Below, piece by piece: positions 1 through 12,023 of a stretch of 64,000 nt of DNA. Positions within the stretch are counted from its first letter, which is position 1. Each line of letters opens with the position of its first letter. Below the pieces are notes generated by a model, which saw only the letters and a list, made by a program, of their open reading frames with translations, did no database searches and had not been told where the DNA came from. This DNA comes from Nymphaea colorata (taxonomy: Eukaryota > Streptophyta > Magnoliopsida > Nymphaeales > Nymphaeaceae), in assembly GCF_008831285.2 (NCBI RefSeq), contig NC_045142.1, positions 13,530,716 to 13,594,715 on the forward strand, written 5' to 3'. The position numbers and the translations under genes are program-made.

Positions 1-1019
1 GAGAGGTCATCTAATGTATCAACTCTCGATCCAATGAGATAATAAGGTAATGGGCATTTGACTTGGGAGGACAAAAATGGTTTTCATGATAGATTTCTAA
101 CAATTAGGACTTAGTGACAAGACCGATCCAAGGGGAGAGAGGTTGATGTGGTGTCACTACGACAAAGAGTTGTTTTAGGAATGAGTCCATAGAAGTACTT
201 GTTCTGGAACTAATCCTAATTGCACTGTTTTTCTATATAAAAATATCCATTGAGTCATGATGATGCCTCGATCATAAAAGTGAGAACACCCCTAGGTTGT
301 AACTGACGCAGAACTTTGACCTTTTTGCAATTCTGAAATCCCTTTTCTACTTTGCTTCTCTTTCTATCACCCATCTTTGCACCCTAAACTCACCCTTAGT
401 ATTTGCATTTGTCCATTTTTTTTTCTCTCTCTATCTCTATCTCTCTCTCCCTCTCCGTCTCTCTCCCGTTCTCTTTCTATCTCGATTTTGATCAATTGGT
501 TTGATATTGCTCTTCACAACATAAATGTTTGTCTCTTTTGATTAATTATGCTTGCTCCCTTGCTTCTGGAGTTTAGATTGATTGCCCTATACTTCTTATT
601 TCTTTCCAGTTTATGATGGCTAATGGTGCTCTGATCTCTACACAAGATCGGCAGCTCGTTCACCTACATCAATGTCAAGTAGAGATTGTTTGTGCACTTA
701 AGTTTAAGCGAGATTAAATGACCTGGGGTCCTCCAACATTGGATGAGGCCACCCTATTAGAGATAAAAATAAATCATTTGCATGATCGGTAAGAGTTCCA
801 GCAATTGCCGATGTGGATTCTCAAGCTAGGGCAAGGGCTTATAGGGCAGAGATGCACCATTTTTCTCTCGCCAACGATTTCTCTGGTAGTCTTCTTTTTT
901 TTTTCTTGTCCTCCACGCAACTTTTCTAACGATCAACCTGTGGGCTCCTGATACAACAGAAAAAGGTGAAAAAAAACCTTTCTCTGCATCAGCCCTTTTT
1001 TTCTTTTTGTTCACTCAGA
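1..1019. other. Unassigned intergenic DNA
   Basis: No gene is recognised here. A pyrimidine-rich stretch of CTCT/CTAT repeats runs at about 419-482. Short open stretches around 616-800 are broken by stops and match no family I know. The pyrimidine-rich leader followed by a short broken reading frame could be the remains of a retroelement, but I cannot show this. Confidence 0.4.
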
Positions 1020-1510
1020 TTGGCATCTGAAATAAAATCTATCCCAAATGTGCTTGCCTTTAGCCCATTGTTCCCACCTGATGCAACCACCACAATGCCC
1101 TTGCTAATGACATGAAATGCACCCATAGCAATTGTATCTTCAAAGAAACCAGCAGGACACCTCCCAATGATACAGAAAACACATCGACACTGCCACTTAT
1201 TGCTGCATCAATTGCAGCCAGTACCTCTACTGCAAAAACATTCATCACTTTTGCCATGTATTGGTCTCCAGCAGACTTGTAGATTGCAACACAAGCTCTT
1301 GGTGGTCTGCCCTTGGCAATGCCATGAGACCATAACCAAACACACTAACGTTGTGTGCAAAATTGTCGCTTGCTGCTGATAGCATGTGGGAACCATGGCC
1401 ATTGTGGTCACAAGGAGAAATGAAGCCATGTGAGTCAGCATGATGAGCTGCATCGATGTAACCTTTATCATAGTAGTGTGCACCAATTAACTTCCTGCAA
1501 GCCATCCAAA
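1020..1510 (-). pseudogene. Subtilisin-like serine protease (subtilase) fragment, broken
   Basis: On the minus strand the translation follows plant subtilases of the SBT5/AIR3 type. It starts after a plausible acceptor (TTGCAG near 1500) with KLIGAHYYDKGY. It passes through DHNGHGSHM, which holds the catalytic histidine of the Asp-His-Ser triad, then NVSVFGYG. It then continues in other frames with KGRPPRACVAIYK-like, IDAAISGSVDVFSVSLGG and ISKGIVVVASGGN segments. At least two frameshifts separate these blocks. A threonine normally following the HGSH motif is methionine here. The fragment covers only the middle of the peptidase domain; the Asp region, the PA domain, the catalytic Ser region and the fibronectin-like tail are not seen nearby. 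Intact relatives are secreted proteases of the cell wall. Family assignment is firm; nonfunctional status is inferred from the frameshifts and truncation. Confidence 0.8.
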
Positions 1511-2399
1511 TTCAATAAGAAAATTAATTAACTATAGACTTTCTTTTTTCTTCCTTTAGGCAACGTTCAATTAGATAGAACTCGCTTTTCAACCCTTTAC
1601 TTTATCCCCTTCACATGTTACCCCTCACAAAATGCATGTGCTTGTAACATTTTTTTCTTCTTTTCTTATGTGGTAGCATGTTTTCTCCTAACTTTTTGTT
1701 AGTACACGGTGTTTGATATGGAGCGCTGGTTTTTTTCATTTTGGAATGTTGATCTAATGTGGAGCTTATTTCTTGTGTGTCATGTTCGTCTACAAGTAAT
1801 TGAGGAAGCCAACTAGTTCATTCTACCTCATATACTAAAGTTGTTAATAAATCCGTACGTCTGCTCTTGCATGAAATTGTCTTATTTCTAATGTTTTTCT
1901 TCCATGTAGGTCTAGTCAAGGTTCACATTTGACATGTCCTTCAGAAATTCATGGTACAGTGCAAGCAAGCCATAGGGCAACAACAGTAAGTTTTCACTTT
2001 TTAGTTCCAAAAGTCTTTTTTATGATTAGTTACATGCATAAAGGGTCCACATGCTTCCATAAGCTTGTCATTGATCTGTCATTCTTGAAATGCTTATTAT
2101 CACAACTACTAGGCTTTGTAGACTAGTGGACGATGGTTTAAAAGTCAATTTTATAATTTTATTTGGATATATACAGGCTTATAAAGGTAATAAGATGGTG
2201 CCTATAGAGGTCATATTCTAATCATTTCTTCGCAAAAAATGAGTATAGATATTTCATTTTTCTCATCTATCCAACTATGATTGATGGTAGTACTTGTTTG
2301 CTAATTCAGTCATCCACTGATCCTTGGTTGCATGACTCTCATTTGTCAAGGTGGATCCCAAATTTCTTCACATGTTTCATGAGGCAAAGCCTTGTATAA
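1511..2399. other. AT-rich intergenic DNA, no gene seen
   Basis: No conserved coding block, RNA gene or clear element end is visible. Short open frames near 1929-2126 lack any family signature. Confidence 0.5.
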
Positions 2400-2720
2400 C
2401 TAAATAGTATTAGGAATGGCTGAGGTTAGCATTCCTAAAAGTGACAGTATATAAGCTATTAAGAATGGTCGGGATGACCATCCATATATGTATATATATA
2501 TGTTTAAATGCAATTAAAATTTGAACCTTTAGAAACACTTTTGAAGGTTGTTCATAATGGTTCTTCATTAGGTACGGTCGTGACCGTTCCTACTTAGGAA
2601 TGCCATTTTTAGGAACATTTTAAAAAGGGTCACTCGATGGTTTCTAATTAGTTTTAGAAATGGTTGCATATACATTTAGAAACAATTTTCAGCCGTTCCT
2701 AAAAATATATTTGTTTGTGA
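2400..2720. repeat. Cluster of GGAAC/TTCC-type subrepeats, possible transposon end
   Basis: Variants of TTCCTAAAA and TAGGAACGGT occur in both orientations at short intervals: around 2429-2440, 2575-2605 and 2690-2702, the last ending in CCGTTCCTAAAAATATATTTG. Clustered short subterminal repeats of this kind are known at the ends of CACTA and Mutator elements. No complete terminus or target duplication could be fixed, so the assignment is only a suggestion. Confidence 0.3.
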
Positions 2721-2938
2721 TCCCCAATAAGAGATACAACATTGCTGAAATCATCAGTAACACACGAGAGAAAGACAACATAGGTTTGGATCCATGTTTG
2801 TACTATTATGGAAAAAGCTAGACCATATTAGGACCCTCAATAGGAACTGGATCCTAGTTCACCCAACCTTGTGGAACTGGACCCTAGATCTCAAGTAGAG
2901 TGAGTAGAAGAACCCAAACCCACTGGACAACTTGGCCA

Positions 2939-3202
2939 TAGAGGTGGGCATCGGCTTGGTACCCGGCCCGAAATAATGGCCCCCGGTCAGCCCCACGGGT
3001 ACCCGGTTCGGCCCGATAAATTTTAAATATTATTTTTTTATTAAAAATGTATTTTATATTAAAAAATATTTTTTTATTGTAACCGGGCTGGGCCTAGGCT
3101 CGGGTTTGGGGCATTGGGCCCAGTTCCAGGCTTAGGTTTTGGACATCAAGCTGACTTAAACCCGGCTTTTATCGATTCGGGTCGGGCCGATGCCCAAGCC
3201 TA
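2939..3202. mobile_element. Short hAT-like inverted-repeat element (GC-rich ends, AT core)
   Basis: The element is 264 bp. It begins TAGAGGTGGGCATCGGC, and its reverse-complemented right end reads TAGGCTTGGGCATCGGC. Immediate 8-bp flanks are CTTGGCCA (2931-2938) and CTTGGCCC (3203-3210), a near-perfect target duplication of hAT size. The termini are GGCCCG/CGGGCC-rich, while the middle (about 3017-3080) is almost pure A/T. It has no coding capacity. Related copies lie at 9991-10247, 10683-10968 and 45627-46443. Confidence 0.75.
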
Positions 3203-3210
3203 CTTGGCCC

Positions 3211-5116
3211 AACTCAGCTTGCTAGGCCCCCACAACTACCTGCATAGTGTAGTCACACTAGGCCATAGTTGGGGTCCAAAGTGATCTAAACAATGTGCTG
3301 GCCAGCCTGGCACTCACTCCACTCGCGGCCAATGAGAGGGCACCATCTATGTGCCACTTCAATAGGAAAATGGCATGTGCCCTAGCTCGACCACATTAGT
3401 GCATCAATGAAGGAGAAAGCTACTCCATCCCATATGAAAGACAAATAGTGGATGGTCTTGGACGAGGTGGATGACCTAGGTGGTGCCAGCTAGGCCATCC
3501 ATTAGCCTAAGCCCACCAATAGGCGGCATCCTATGGAGAGCAACATGGACCACCATAGGACACATGCACCATGCCGACTGGCAGAACCTACAATGTACCA
3601 GCTTGGCCAGCTCAAACTCTTTTTAGAGGATCTAATCGCAACTTGAGAGGCCCAGATTGGCAAGCTCAATTGCTTATTTGATAAGGCCAATCCTATGCCT
3701 TAAGCCTGATTATTGTCAAATCATTTCTGCTCTAAGTTAGTTATATTCAAACTTTAAGTCTCAAACTATCTAGAAGGATCAGACTTTTGAATTTCTCCTC
3801 ATGTTCTTATTTCACTGAAACACCACACATCCCATCGACAAATTGGCTTCTGGCCATTTTCCCATGGACTTCACCTAGCACCATGGCCACTGCCACGCTA
3901 TCCTAGTATGGAAGGAGCTGACCCATGGTCCACTTCACCTTGCTCAAGCTCTCCAATGCAACCATAGGGAGGCTACGCTACTCTTCATTGGCAAAACACC
4001 CAGCAACCACCCTGATTGGCCAAGCCAGCCACCCTCATTGCGCCAGCCTATGGGCTGAACCTAGCCTGTCCTGCCCAAGGCTGGAACCCCCACACCTAAA
4101 GGGACCCGTTATACAGTTCTAGACTTGTCCCTGAGGAGAGTCTAATGAAGAGGAAGAGGAATAGGACTTGCAGAACAAAATAACTTGCGCCAAAGAACAA
4201 GAAAAACACACTCCATTCATTTTCCACGTTAGTTCACAAAGCTGGCACCACAAGCTAGGGAGATGAATAGTAGTCTCTTTGCCAACCTTAGCAGCTTTCG
4301 CCCCGATTGTGCTGGACCCGGTGTTTCACAATATCTGGAATTGCAATGCATCAGATATTTGGCAGAAAATAATATAGTAGAAAGGACCTGGGGCTGAGCT
4401 TCCTTAAATTTGCAGATAGACATTGGGCCACGACCCCTGGTCACTACTTTGGTGATGATATTATGAGATCAGACACATCTCCCAATTGACCGAGACTAAC
4501 TTGCAAATTGCATCTGTCCAGAACAATATGGCATTATTGGTGGCACGAGGAATTGACAATAAATCCTTGTTGAATATGAGGGCTCTGCCTCGAAACTGTA
4601 ACTCAGATTAAACGTGGTTGCCTGCAACGTCACTTCTTCGGCTACTTCCGTTTCACGACATTTAATAACAATAGTAGGTAGGCATTGTAATCTAGGTGAT
4701 GAGTTCCTCTGGACACAGAACAATCAAGAGGCCTCTTCTTCATGCATTGCATACGGGAGCTCAAAATCTTTGTCTATCATGCCCACCAAACTACACTTAC
4801 CAACCCACTCACTGAGATACTTTTTCTGCAACACAGCTGTTTAAATAAGATTTTATCTTTTTAAGGCTACATGATGTGATTTATCTTTGTTATGCAATGC
4901 GATGGAGATTTAATTCACCAGCAACCTTTCTTCAACAGATGAAAATAAGACTAGAATGAAATTCTAATAATGGTGTTCATGTCTATACAAGTTAAGTAGA
5001 ATGGTTCTCTCACATGTTACAAAAAACACGAGATCAACCTTTCTTCAACAGTAAATCGCATCTAAGAGCTTGAACTCATACCTGCAACAAGAAAAAGACA
5101 CAAAAAGAACTTCTGC
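3211..5116. other. Intergenic DNA, moderately GC-rich in part, no gene recognised
   Basis: The segment 3230-4130 is richer in GC than its surroundings and contains several open stretches on both strands. None carries a motif I recognise. At 4500-4723 a minus-strand open frame of 75 codons also lacks a known domain. These may be remnants of retroelements. Confidence 0.4.
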
Positions 5117-5122
5117 TTTATT
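5117..5122 (-). terminator. Candidate polyadenylation signal of the HS1-like gene
   Basis: AATAAA lies on the minus strand 45 bp past the stop codon of the HS1-like gene. This is a usual place for a plant near-upstream element. Plant signals are variable, so the actual cleavage site is unknown. Confidence 0.4.
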
Positions 5123-5166
5123 TGACCATTCCTACTTGGATCGTTCACAAGATAAGCCCATTCACT

Positions 5167-8100
5167 TCAAAGATTCACTGTTGCAGGCTTGTAATCAACG
5201 ACAACAAATTTCTCCAGAGTTGGCAGGAACTCATTTGCAAATTCAACATGAGCTGGGTGAGAAACATACTCTGCAATGCCCTCTGTGCTCTCAAAGGTTG
5301 ACTCAAATACATGGGTGAAACCCCGGTGTAGGTTTTCTATGCTTACATCCCTTCCCCTGACAGGTGATAAGCGTCAGAATAACTGAACAGGAGTTTCCAC
5401 TTACGAAAACATCATTAAATGCATAAGACCACCGTCTTTTGGTGGAGCGTTAAAAATCATATCATTATGAAATATCGATTAGCATGTCATAAAAGAACCA
5501 ATGAGTAATCAATGCATGTACAGAGAACACACAGATTAAGTGAAGACTTAAGCTCATAAGCCAAAGCAGGCTAGCACACAATTCATTTTGGAGCTTCCAT
5601 CCAACATATCTTTTTCTTTTTTGGGGGTGGGAGGAGTAACACAATATACATGGTTGACTGTAACCACAACTTAAAAATAATGTGCAAATTCTTTTCGTTT
5701 GGAATATTCCCCTCTAAAGCAGCAGCCATGTAACAGAAGCACAGGAATTGTGCTCAAAAGTTGAAAGTAAAGCCACGCCATGCAAGAAAGAGAGAGTTTT
5801 GACAGAGAATAAAATGAGATGACAAGACATTCTTTGGTTTTAGTTCCCACCTTGTCTACTGGAACTTATCCATGCAAAATACCATGACACTAGGAAAGGA
5901 TCCTTGGACTCGATACATTATGTAGAGACATCCCATGGCTGGAGCTATGAAAGACCGACTGGCAGGAGGAGAAAAGCACATTAGAAGAAAAATCCCCAAA
6001 CAATCTTATCTTTCCTTTCGTTGATTGTCACATCTCAAGCTGACTAAACAGGTCTACAGAACCTTGGAACTCACCATCCTTTAACCTTCTTTTGGAATTA
6101 AATACTGTCCAGCATTAGACTGAAACCATTCTCTTATGAAAAAAACATCTTCTTAGAGATGTCCAAGAGTAGCTTACTCTCGAAAGACCATAAATTAGAC
6201 TGAAATACGTGCAGTTTTAAGGGATTAAAATAATGAAGCACTAGTGACTAGCCTTCTTGGATGCGAGACCCTCTCTCCTGTTTGCTGCTACCTGCCCTTA
6301 ACTACAATCTTTGTAGTCAACTCCCAACTAGTAAGACTAGTCTCTCTAGTTAAGTCAGTTGTCAGATGATTGGTCTTTAGGCCACAAGCAGTTCGGCCCT
6401 AAAGCCAGTGAGTAGTCGCTGAGCAATCCTTTGACTGACTAGCCAGCATTACAAAGGAAATAGCTGCTGTTGGCATTCTTATTGTTCTTATTGTTGTTGT
6501 AGTGGTTGTTGTTGTTATTATTATTATTATTGCTACTTATGTTTTCTTCCTTTCTACAAAATATCTTCATGTTAACTACCTCCTTTCATATCTTTGGTGC
6601 TTCTTCTTCTTGCCTTGAAGTAAATTTTTAACATTCTTCTTCCCTCTATTTTGTTAAATTAATGATTATATAAACTCTTAAGTTTCATGGATACCCTACA
6701 GTTTAATTTATCCTTGTGTCATATAATATATGTGATGGGTGAACTATATGTTTTACTTTATCGCATAGTGATATCATATATCTTTTCTCAAAATTTAATT
6801 GATGTGCAATAAATTATTTTGTTAATTATCTTTTTGAGATTGCTGGACTGATCCAAACTAACTAGTCCCAATTAATCCCCACTAATCCTCTTAGAGGCTT
6901 TAGCATTTTCGGGCACATAGGCCACAGCCAGCCAAACAAAGAACATTTTGGCTTTGTTTAGTCAAAGCAAGTTCTTTATTTTGCAGGCTGACATTTCACC
7001 TTAACAAGACTCAACCCAAGTCGCTGAATTAACCTACTAGGTTACGAGTTGAACAAGAACAAATTGAGCCCCAAGTCACCGAGTTTTAAAAATTGAATCT
7101 CATCTCTATAATGGAGAGCTGATTCTCGTATCAGAGTATCATTAAGAATGAGTTCTTCCATCGCTATCTAAACTAGTGTCCTTTTGAAAACACAAACAAC
7201 TGCTGATTATGTATGACTTACAAGTCCATACTTTTGAGATTAATAGGTAGGATGAACACAATAAAGTTGGAATATAAATAAGGATTCAGGAAAGGCAGGG
7301 GTACAAAGTGTACAAAGACAACAAAGCAAATGTACAAAAGATGGGTGTAGGCCTGTAGGGTATGGGTTTTTGTATATATAGTGATATATCCCAGAGATAT
7401 ACAACTAACAGATAAAAATATAGGGTACATGTGTGTGTGTGTGTGTGTGTGTGTATACATATATCATGATATACGCCAAAGATATACAACTAACAGATAA
7501 AAATAGAGAAATATGTAATAAATGACAGATACTTCTCATCCTAAGTTTGATGCCAAAAAAACATAAAATAAAGTATCTAAATAAAAATATCAGAAGCAAC
7601 ATGGGCAGAGTCAGCTGATAGAAGTTCCCATTTTACACAAATCTTCACCTTTCAGCTGAAACATATGAATATTTATATTTCTTATAAAATTCAAGAAAAA
7701 TGTTCAGGATGATACCATAGCAAGACTTGTAACAGCATGTCAGTTTTTTTGGGTGCATGGGTCTAAGCACACCCCAACTGGCATCGTTGAAGACACTTGA
7801 CAAGATACTACCCACTTTTTAGAGCTGTCTGGGCATTCCCAAATAATCATGGAGGAACGTAACCACAAGATTTAGAATGGGGTTACCCCATTTTTCATCA
7901 CAAGGAAAAAATGAACTACTGCGTTTCAGTTGTCCATCCAGGTGCATCTCAATATTCACCACCCTTTCTCTTAGGTTAGACTAGGTGAGTGAACTTGGTC
8001 GACCTGAATACTTTAGTCTGAACTTGAATCTGCTGAACCAGAGATGTTGGTTATCTAGCTAAAAGAGATTCAGATCTGAAACTCAATTAGGTTAATCAGC

Positions 8101-8837
8101 TAGGAAAAGGCAGTAGTAGAGTATTGAGTGTTTAATCAGGCTAGATTAAGGACTGTGATCCAGACCTACAATGCAAGATTTGCATCTGCAGAGACAACGA
8201 ACTAATGACTTAAGCAAACTACAACTATTGGATCTTGAGGTCGATAAAAGAGAATGAAGAAAGTGAAGAAACAAAAGCAGAACCAAAAAGAGCTTTTGCA
8301 TTTTGTTAGATATTAGTTTATACAGAAACATGACATGAAAATAAAAATATCTATTGAGCACCAGGAAAATGGATTACTGATCTACTGATCGTGTTCAGTA
8401 CATCAAGCTGGACGTTTTTTTTATACGCTTCATGATGCCACAAGGTACAAGGCAAATAGTGGATCTATTTGATCTGGTTCGAGGCGTTCCCACAAACTCA
8501 AACAATATATGGAAAAAGTTCTCAACAAGAGAAAGCAAACATATTCTGGTAATAAAGAAGTTGAAGAAAAGAAAACACGAGAGCAAACAAACAGATTCTG
8601 GTGATCAAAGAAGCTGAAGGAAAGAAAACTGCGAAGTATGAATTTCATTTAATTGTTATGAAGATAAGAGAGCAATAAACAGTGAAGAAAGGGTGCAGCT
8701 TACCAATGGAAGCCCTTCATGGAAGGGACGAGGGGAACCAGTGCAGCGTAACCACGAATCAATTGCTCGATTCTTTGCTGTGGTATCTCATCCTTGAACT
8801 TCGCCAGCAAAATGTGCTTCACCACATGCGTGCTCTC

Positions 8838-8843
<6 letters not shown>
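5167..8843 (-). CDS. HS1: Stress-responsive A/B-barrel (Dabb) domain protein, HS1-like
   Basis: Two exons on the minus strand: exon 1 is 8843-8704 and exon 2 is 5356-5167. The donor is TTG/GTAAGC and the acceptor CTGTCAG/G; the split codon makes tryptophan. The product is 109 residues, the length I expect for Arabidopsis heat-stable protein 1. It opens MEESTHVVKHILLAKFKD (first beta strand of the ferredoxin-like Dabb fold). It continues with MKGFHWGRDVSIENLH, then FTHVFESTFES, then SHPAHVEFANEF, and ends DYKPATVNL. Family members are small dimeric proteins; HS1 is described as boiling-stable with antifungal activity. ATG 8843 is chosen because it matches the family start. Upstream sequence stays open in frame through a (GA)n repeat but offers no ATG. 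The 3.3-kb intron is large for so small a gene and holds a short duplication and a TG repeat. Confidence 0.92.
7380..7515. repeat. Imperfect direct duplication separated by a (TG)n microsatellite
   Basis: Inside the HS1-like intron, a block containing AGATATACAACTAACAGATA occurs twice (about 7397-7416 and 7479-7498). A TG run at about 7431-7453 lies between the copies. It looks like local slippage or duplication, with no coding sense. Confidence 0.65.

Positions 8844-8886
<43 letters not shown>
8844..8886. repeat. (TC)n/(GA)n microsatellite in the HS1-like 5' leader
   Basis: About 21 TC units abut the start codon of the HS1-like gene. On the transcribed minus strand this is (GA)n directly before ATG. 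GA tracts in plant leaders and promoters are known targets of BPC/GAGA-binding factors; that role here is inference. Confidence 0.9.
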
Positions 8887-8889
<3 letters not shown>

Positions 8890-9022
8890 GTCAGAGATGC
8901 CTTCTGCAGCTCTGCTAGCAACAGGAAGAAAAAGGGCTGTGATTTTGCTGGCAAATTTCAACGGAAACCTCAAATTGAATAAGTGTTTTTTCAAAGTTGT
9001 TATTAAAGTTCAATCCTTCATT

Positions 9023-9030
9023 TATTTATA
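9023..9030 (-). promoter_or_regulatory. Candidate TATA box of the HS1-like gene
   Basis: TATAAATA on the minus strand lies about 180 bp upstream of the ATG. This would place transcription start near 8990 and give a leader of roughly 150 nt that includes the GA repeat. It is supported by motif and position only. Confidence 0.5.
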
Positions 9031-9169
9031 CACAAGAATCGGCAAATTTCCGTCTTAACGATGTCCCACTTTTACCGACAGCTGCTAATATCCTTGGAAA
9101 AGAGAGTAATCGGTGCAGTTTGGACCGACCGCTTGAAAGAAAATCGCTTATGAAAAAATAACTAATTAA

Positions 9170-9496
9170 AAAATTACATTCGATTCAAATTTGAGAAACG
9201 ACATTTGGTTGTATTATAATTCAGGTTTAAATAAATATCAGACTAAATTGATATTCACATTCAAATTGGATTTAATTCTAAATAAATACCTAATATCCAA
9301 TATTCATACATTTTTAAAAATGGTCGTAACATATGATAATACATTTATCGGCTTTTAAAGTCGGATTCAAATTCAAAACTAACTTTAAAATTCAAATTTG
9401 GACTCAGATATGGTATAAAATTTTCTTAATTGTTATTTGAATTTGAACATGAAAATCATTAAGAGTATATCAGATTTGAATCCATTAACATCCCTA
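9170..9496. mobile_element. Relic of a 'TAGGGATGTcAA' hAT-like short element (right end clear)
   Basis: The segment is built of degenerate ATTCAAATTTGAAT-like palindromic words and ends CATTAACATCCCTA. The reverse complement of that end, TAGGGATGTTAATG, matches the terminus of the element at 17904. The left end and target duplication could not be fixed. Confidence 0.45.
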
Positions 9497-9990
9497 GATG
9501 TAAGAGCCTCTTACTAACAGTTGAGGGATGACAATGAAAAAATCATTGTGACTACAACGCAGAAGGGTGGTAAATGAGAAATTGGTGCTGTGTATCACTC
9601 CCCTTTGCACCATGTATTGTACATTGGGGACGACAGCAGATCAACAAGTAGAATGAGACATCTTCGTAGCTGGTGGGTAGGGATTTGTAATGAGACGTGT
9701 TTTAACTTTTTTGTTCTTAAGAAATTAGAAAAACTTACTTTTATTGTTCAATTTATTAAAAGAAGGACCTTAAGGCATTGGAAAAGCAAGTTTCATGGGC
9801 ATTGTACAGTACTCTGAATCTTGTGGACGTTGGGAAGTCCAAACAAGATCTTGACTTGAATTGCAAAGAAAATCTTAACATTCCTTTTTCTTGAATGAAA
9901 GTATGCATATTCAGTGGTCAAACAAATCTTAATTTTAATTCGGTTCATCTCATGCAAAACTTTTGGCTTAGGTCTTGATGTCATCAACAC
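9497..9990. other. Intergenic DNA, nothing recognised
   Basis: AT-rich sequence. Open frames of 65-75 codons on both strands show no domain signature. Confidence 0.5.
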
Positions 9991-10247
9991 TAGACCTCGA
10001 CATTGGGCCGGCCTGGAACTCGATTAAAATAAAAAATATTTTTTAATATAAGATAAAAAAATTTAAATATAAACTACATTTTTAAAATAAAATATATATT
10101 ATTATTAAATAAAAATAATAAAAAATTAACAAAATAATCGGACTGAATCAAGCTCCATGGAGTCGAATCGGGCTGATATTTTTGGGCCCAAGCCCGATCG
10201 AATTGGGTAGAGGATACCCTAGAAACCCGGCCCCGTACCCAAGTTTA
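9991..10247. mobile_element. Short hAT-like element, same family as 2939-3202
   Basis: The left end reads TAGACCTCGACATTGGGCCGG and the reverse-complemented right end TAAACTTGGGTACGGGGCC. Both align to the family consensus TA-GGGTGGGCATCGGG. Flanking octamers ATCAACAC and GTCCACGC agree at 5 of 8 positions, as expected of a decayed target duplication. The core (10025-10135) is almost wholly A/T. Confidence 0.55.
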
Positions 10248-10682
10248 GTCCACGCCCAAATTGCACACATCGCCAAAAGGTAGATCATACTGGAGATTGA
10301 TGTTGGGACCCAGTTGGTCGGCCTCAAAGCGGCAAGATGTGTCAAGCAAACTACGCAAAAAGGAGAAGCAACCAACTACATTACTAAGGATGAATTAGTG
10401 AAGTCTTTTAATCAAATGCCTATAACAAACTTTATATCAACGTATGTCTTATGCTTATTATTTATGTAACAATCTTGGTCTTTGGGTGGTGGATTCATGC
10501 GCGACTGACCCGTCGATGAACCAACTGCTTTTAAATACTTAAACCGGTTTTTAGTTTTTACTATCTTGTGGGTCATACGCACCAAAGCACCAGCCATATG
10601 CACTTATAATGACAAATCTTTTATAAGTTCCTTCAAACACAAAGCTCCTAAAGATGACGGTGGAAAAATGAAATCTTAAATG

Positions 10683-10968
10683 TAATTCTAGGCATTAGGC
10701 CGGGCTGCCGCTGGATATCTGGTACTTGACATGGGCTTGGGCCCAAGCCCGAAAAAAGGAACCTGTTCTTGCTAATGAGTTTTTTTTAACTTTATTATTA
10801 TTTATATTTATAAATATTTTATTATGATTAATTATATTTATATAATTTTTATATTTTCAAATGTAATCCGGCCAGGCTTGGGTTTGGGTTTTCTGAGTCG
10901 GGCCGAGTCCGAGCCTAGGTTTTGGATGTCGGCCAACCCGGGCCTAACCGACCCAATGCTCACCCTTA
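10683..10968. mobile_element. Short hAT-like element with perfect 8-bp target duplication
   Basis: The 286-bp element has matching ends TAATTCTAGGCATTAGGCCG (left) and TAAGGGTGAGCATTGGGTCG (right, reverse complement). It is flanked by exact CTTAAATG copies at 10675-10682 and 10969-10976. GC-rich arms surround an A/T core (10780-10860). It has no coding capacity and is the best-preserved copy of the family in the window. Confidence 0.8.
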
Positions 10969-10976
10969 CTTAAATG

Positions 10977-11837
10977 TCTAAGTATACGTAATAGACATAA
11001 AACCAATAGAATTTTATCCTATTGGAGACAAAACCAAGCACCTTCTCCACTTGATGCATAGAACTTTAAAAGCTTTAAAAGCAGGACGACTTGGAGACAC
11101 ACCACCCAACACCGTTAAGTTTGCAAGTTGGCGGGGTCAGTTCCGTCCATATGTTTCTCATCCTTCCTTTCTCGTGTAGGGTCTGACAAAAGTATCTAAG
11201 GTTAGAAGCGAAAATAAAAAAATCTGGATAAAGGACATTAAATTTTAAATTTTAAAGAGCATCAATATTTAAATGAATAAAATTACCCTAAAACATTAAT
11301 ATAAAAATAAAAACTGTTTTTTGGTCTGCCCACACTTAACCCATACCTGCATTCACCCCTTTCTCAAAAGATGAAAAAACATTGGTCCAATTTTCTTTAG
11401 AAAAAAGAATTTTGTGTTTCATTTTTTCCAGTTAAGGGTTGTCCCATAGTTCCTTTGAAGAGAGAGAGAGAAAGAGAGAGAGGTGTGTAAAATTTTGATT
11501 TTAAAGCTTGGCAAAACTCGGTGACAAGGCAACTCATCAGGAAAGAGATTGAGTTTCAAATCCCTGTGTTAGTTGTCACATTTTGCTATCCTATTTTTCT
11601 AGACTGCAAATAGTAGAAGGTATCACATCGAGTTAAAGGGCTTTACTATAAACTCGTGTCATGGGCATAAGCAAGTGTGGATTATGTGTCGGCACTTGTC
11701 TATATGAACTTCCCCAAAAAAAAATTGGTTTTTATATTGACATTTTTGAGCAATTTTTTCCTTTATATATTGACACCTTTTAAAAATTTAACACTTTATA
11801 ACTAATACCTCTTAGCCAAAATTTTGTGGCTGTGGCT
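10977..11837. other. Intergenic DNA, no gene seen
   Basis: The stretch contains a short GA run (11459-11482) and otherwise unremarkable AT-rich sequence. Confidence 0.5.
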
Positions 11838-12023
11838 AGGGGCGGAGCCAAGGTAGGGTCCACTTGGACCATGGCCCCACTTCATTTTTTTTAATTTATA
11901 TGTAAACTTTAGAAAGTTTCACTTGTTTTATATAAAAAATCTTGAAAATGATATTTCGACCCTAGTCAAAATTTAAAAACTTTAATTTGGTCCCCTTCAC
12001 GAAAAATTTCTGGCTTCACTCCT
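11838..12023. mobile_element. 'AGGGGCGGAGCC' short element relic
   Basis: It begins AGGGGCGGAGCCAAGG, has a CATGGCCCC motif followed by a T/A-rich middle, and ends GGCTTCACTCCT, which is a decayed inverted copy of the start. No target duplication could be identified. Relatives lie at 13032, 18302, 42258 and 44247. Confidence 0.5.

Noticed and set aside
5070..5318. 82-codon plus-strand open frame
   Set aside because: It is the antisense shadow of HS1-like exon 2.
8844..8994. N-terminal extension of the HS1-like protein through an (Arg-Glu)n tract
   Set aside because: The frame is open upstream, but its starts are non-ATG codons (TTG at 8954 and, in another frame, 8994). The family start corresponds to ATG 8843.
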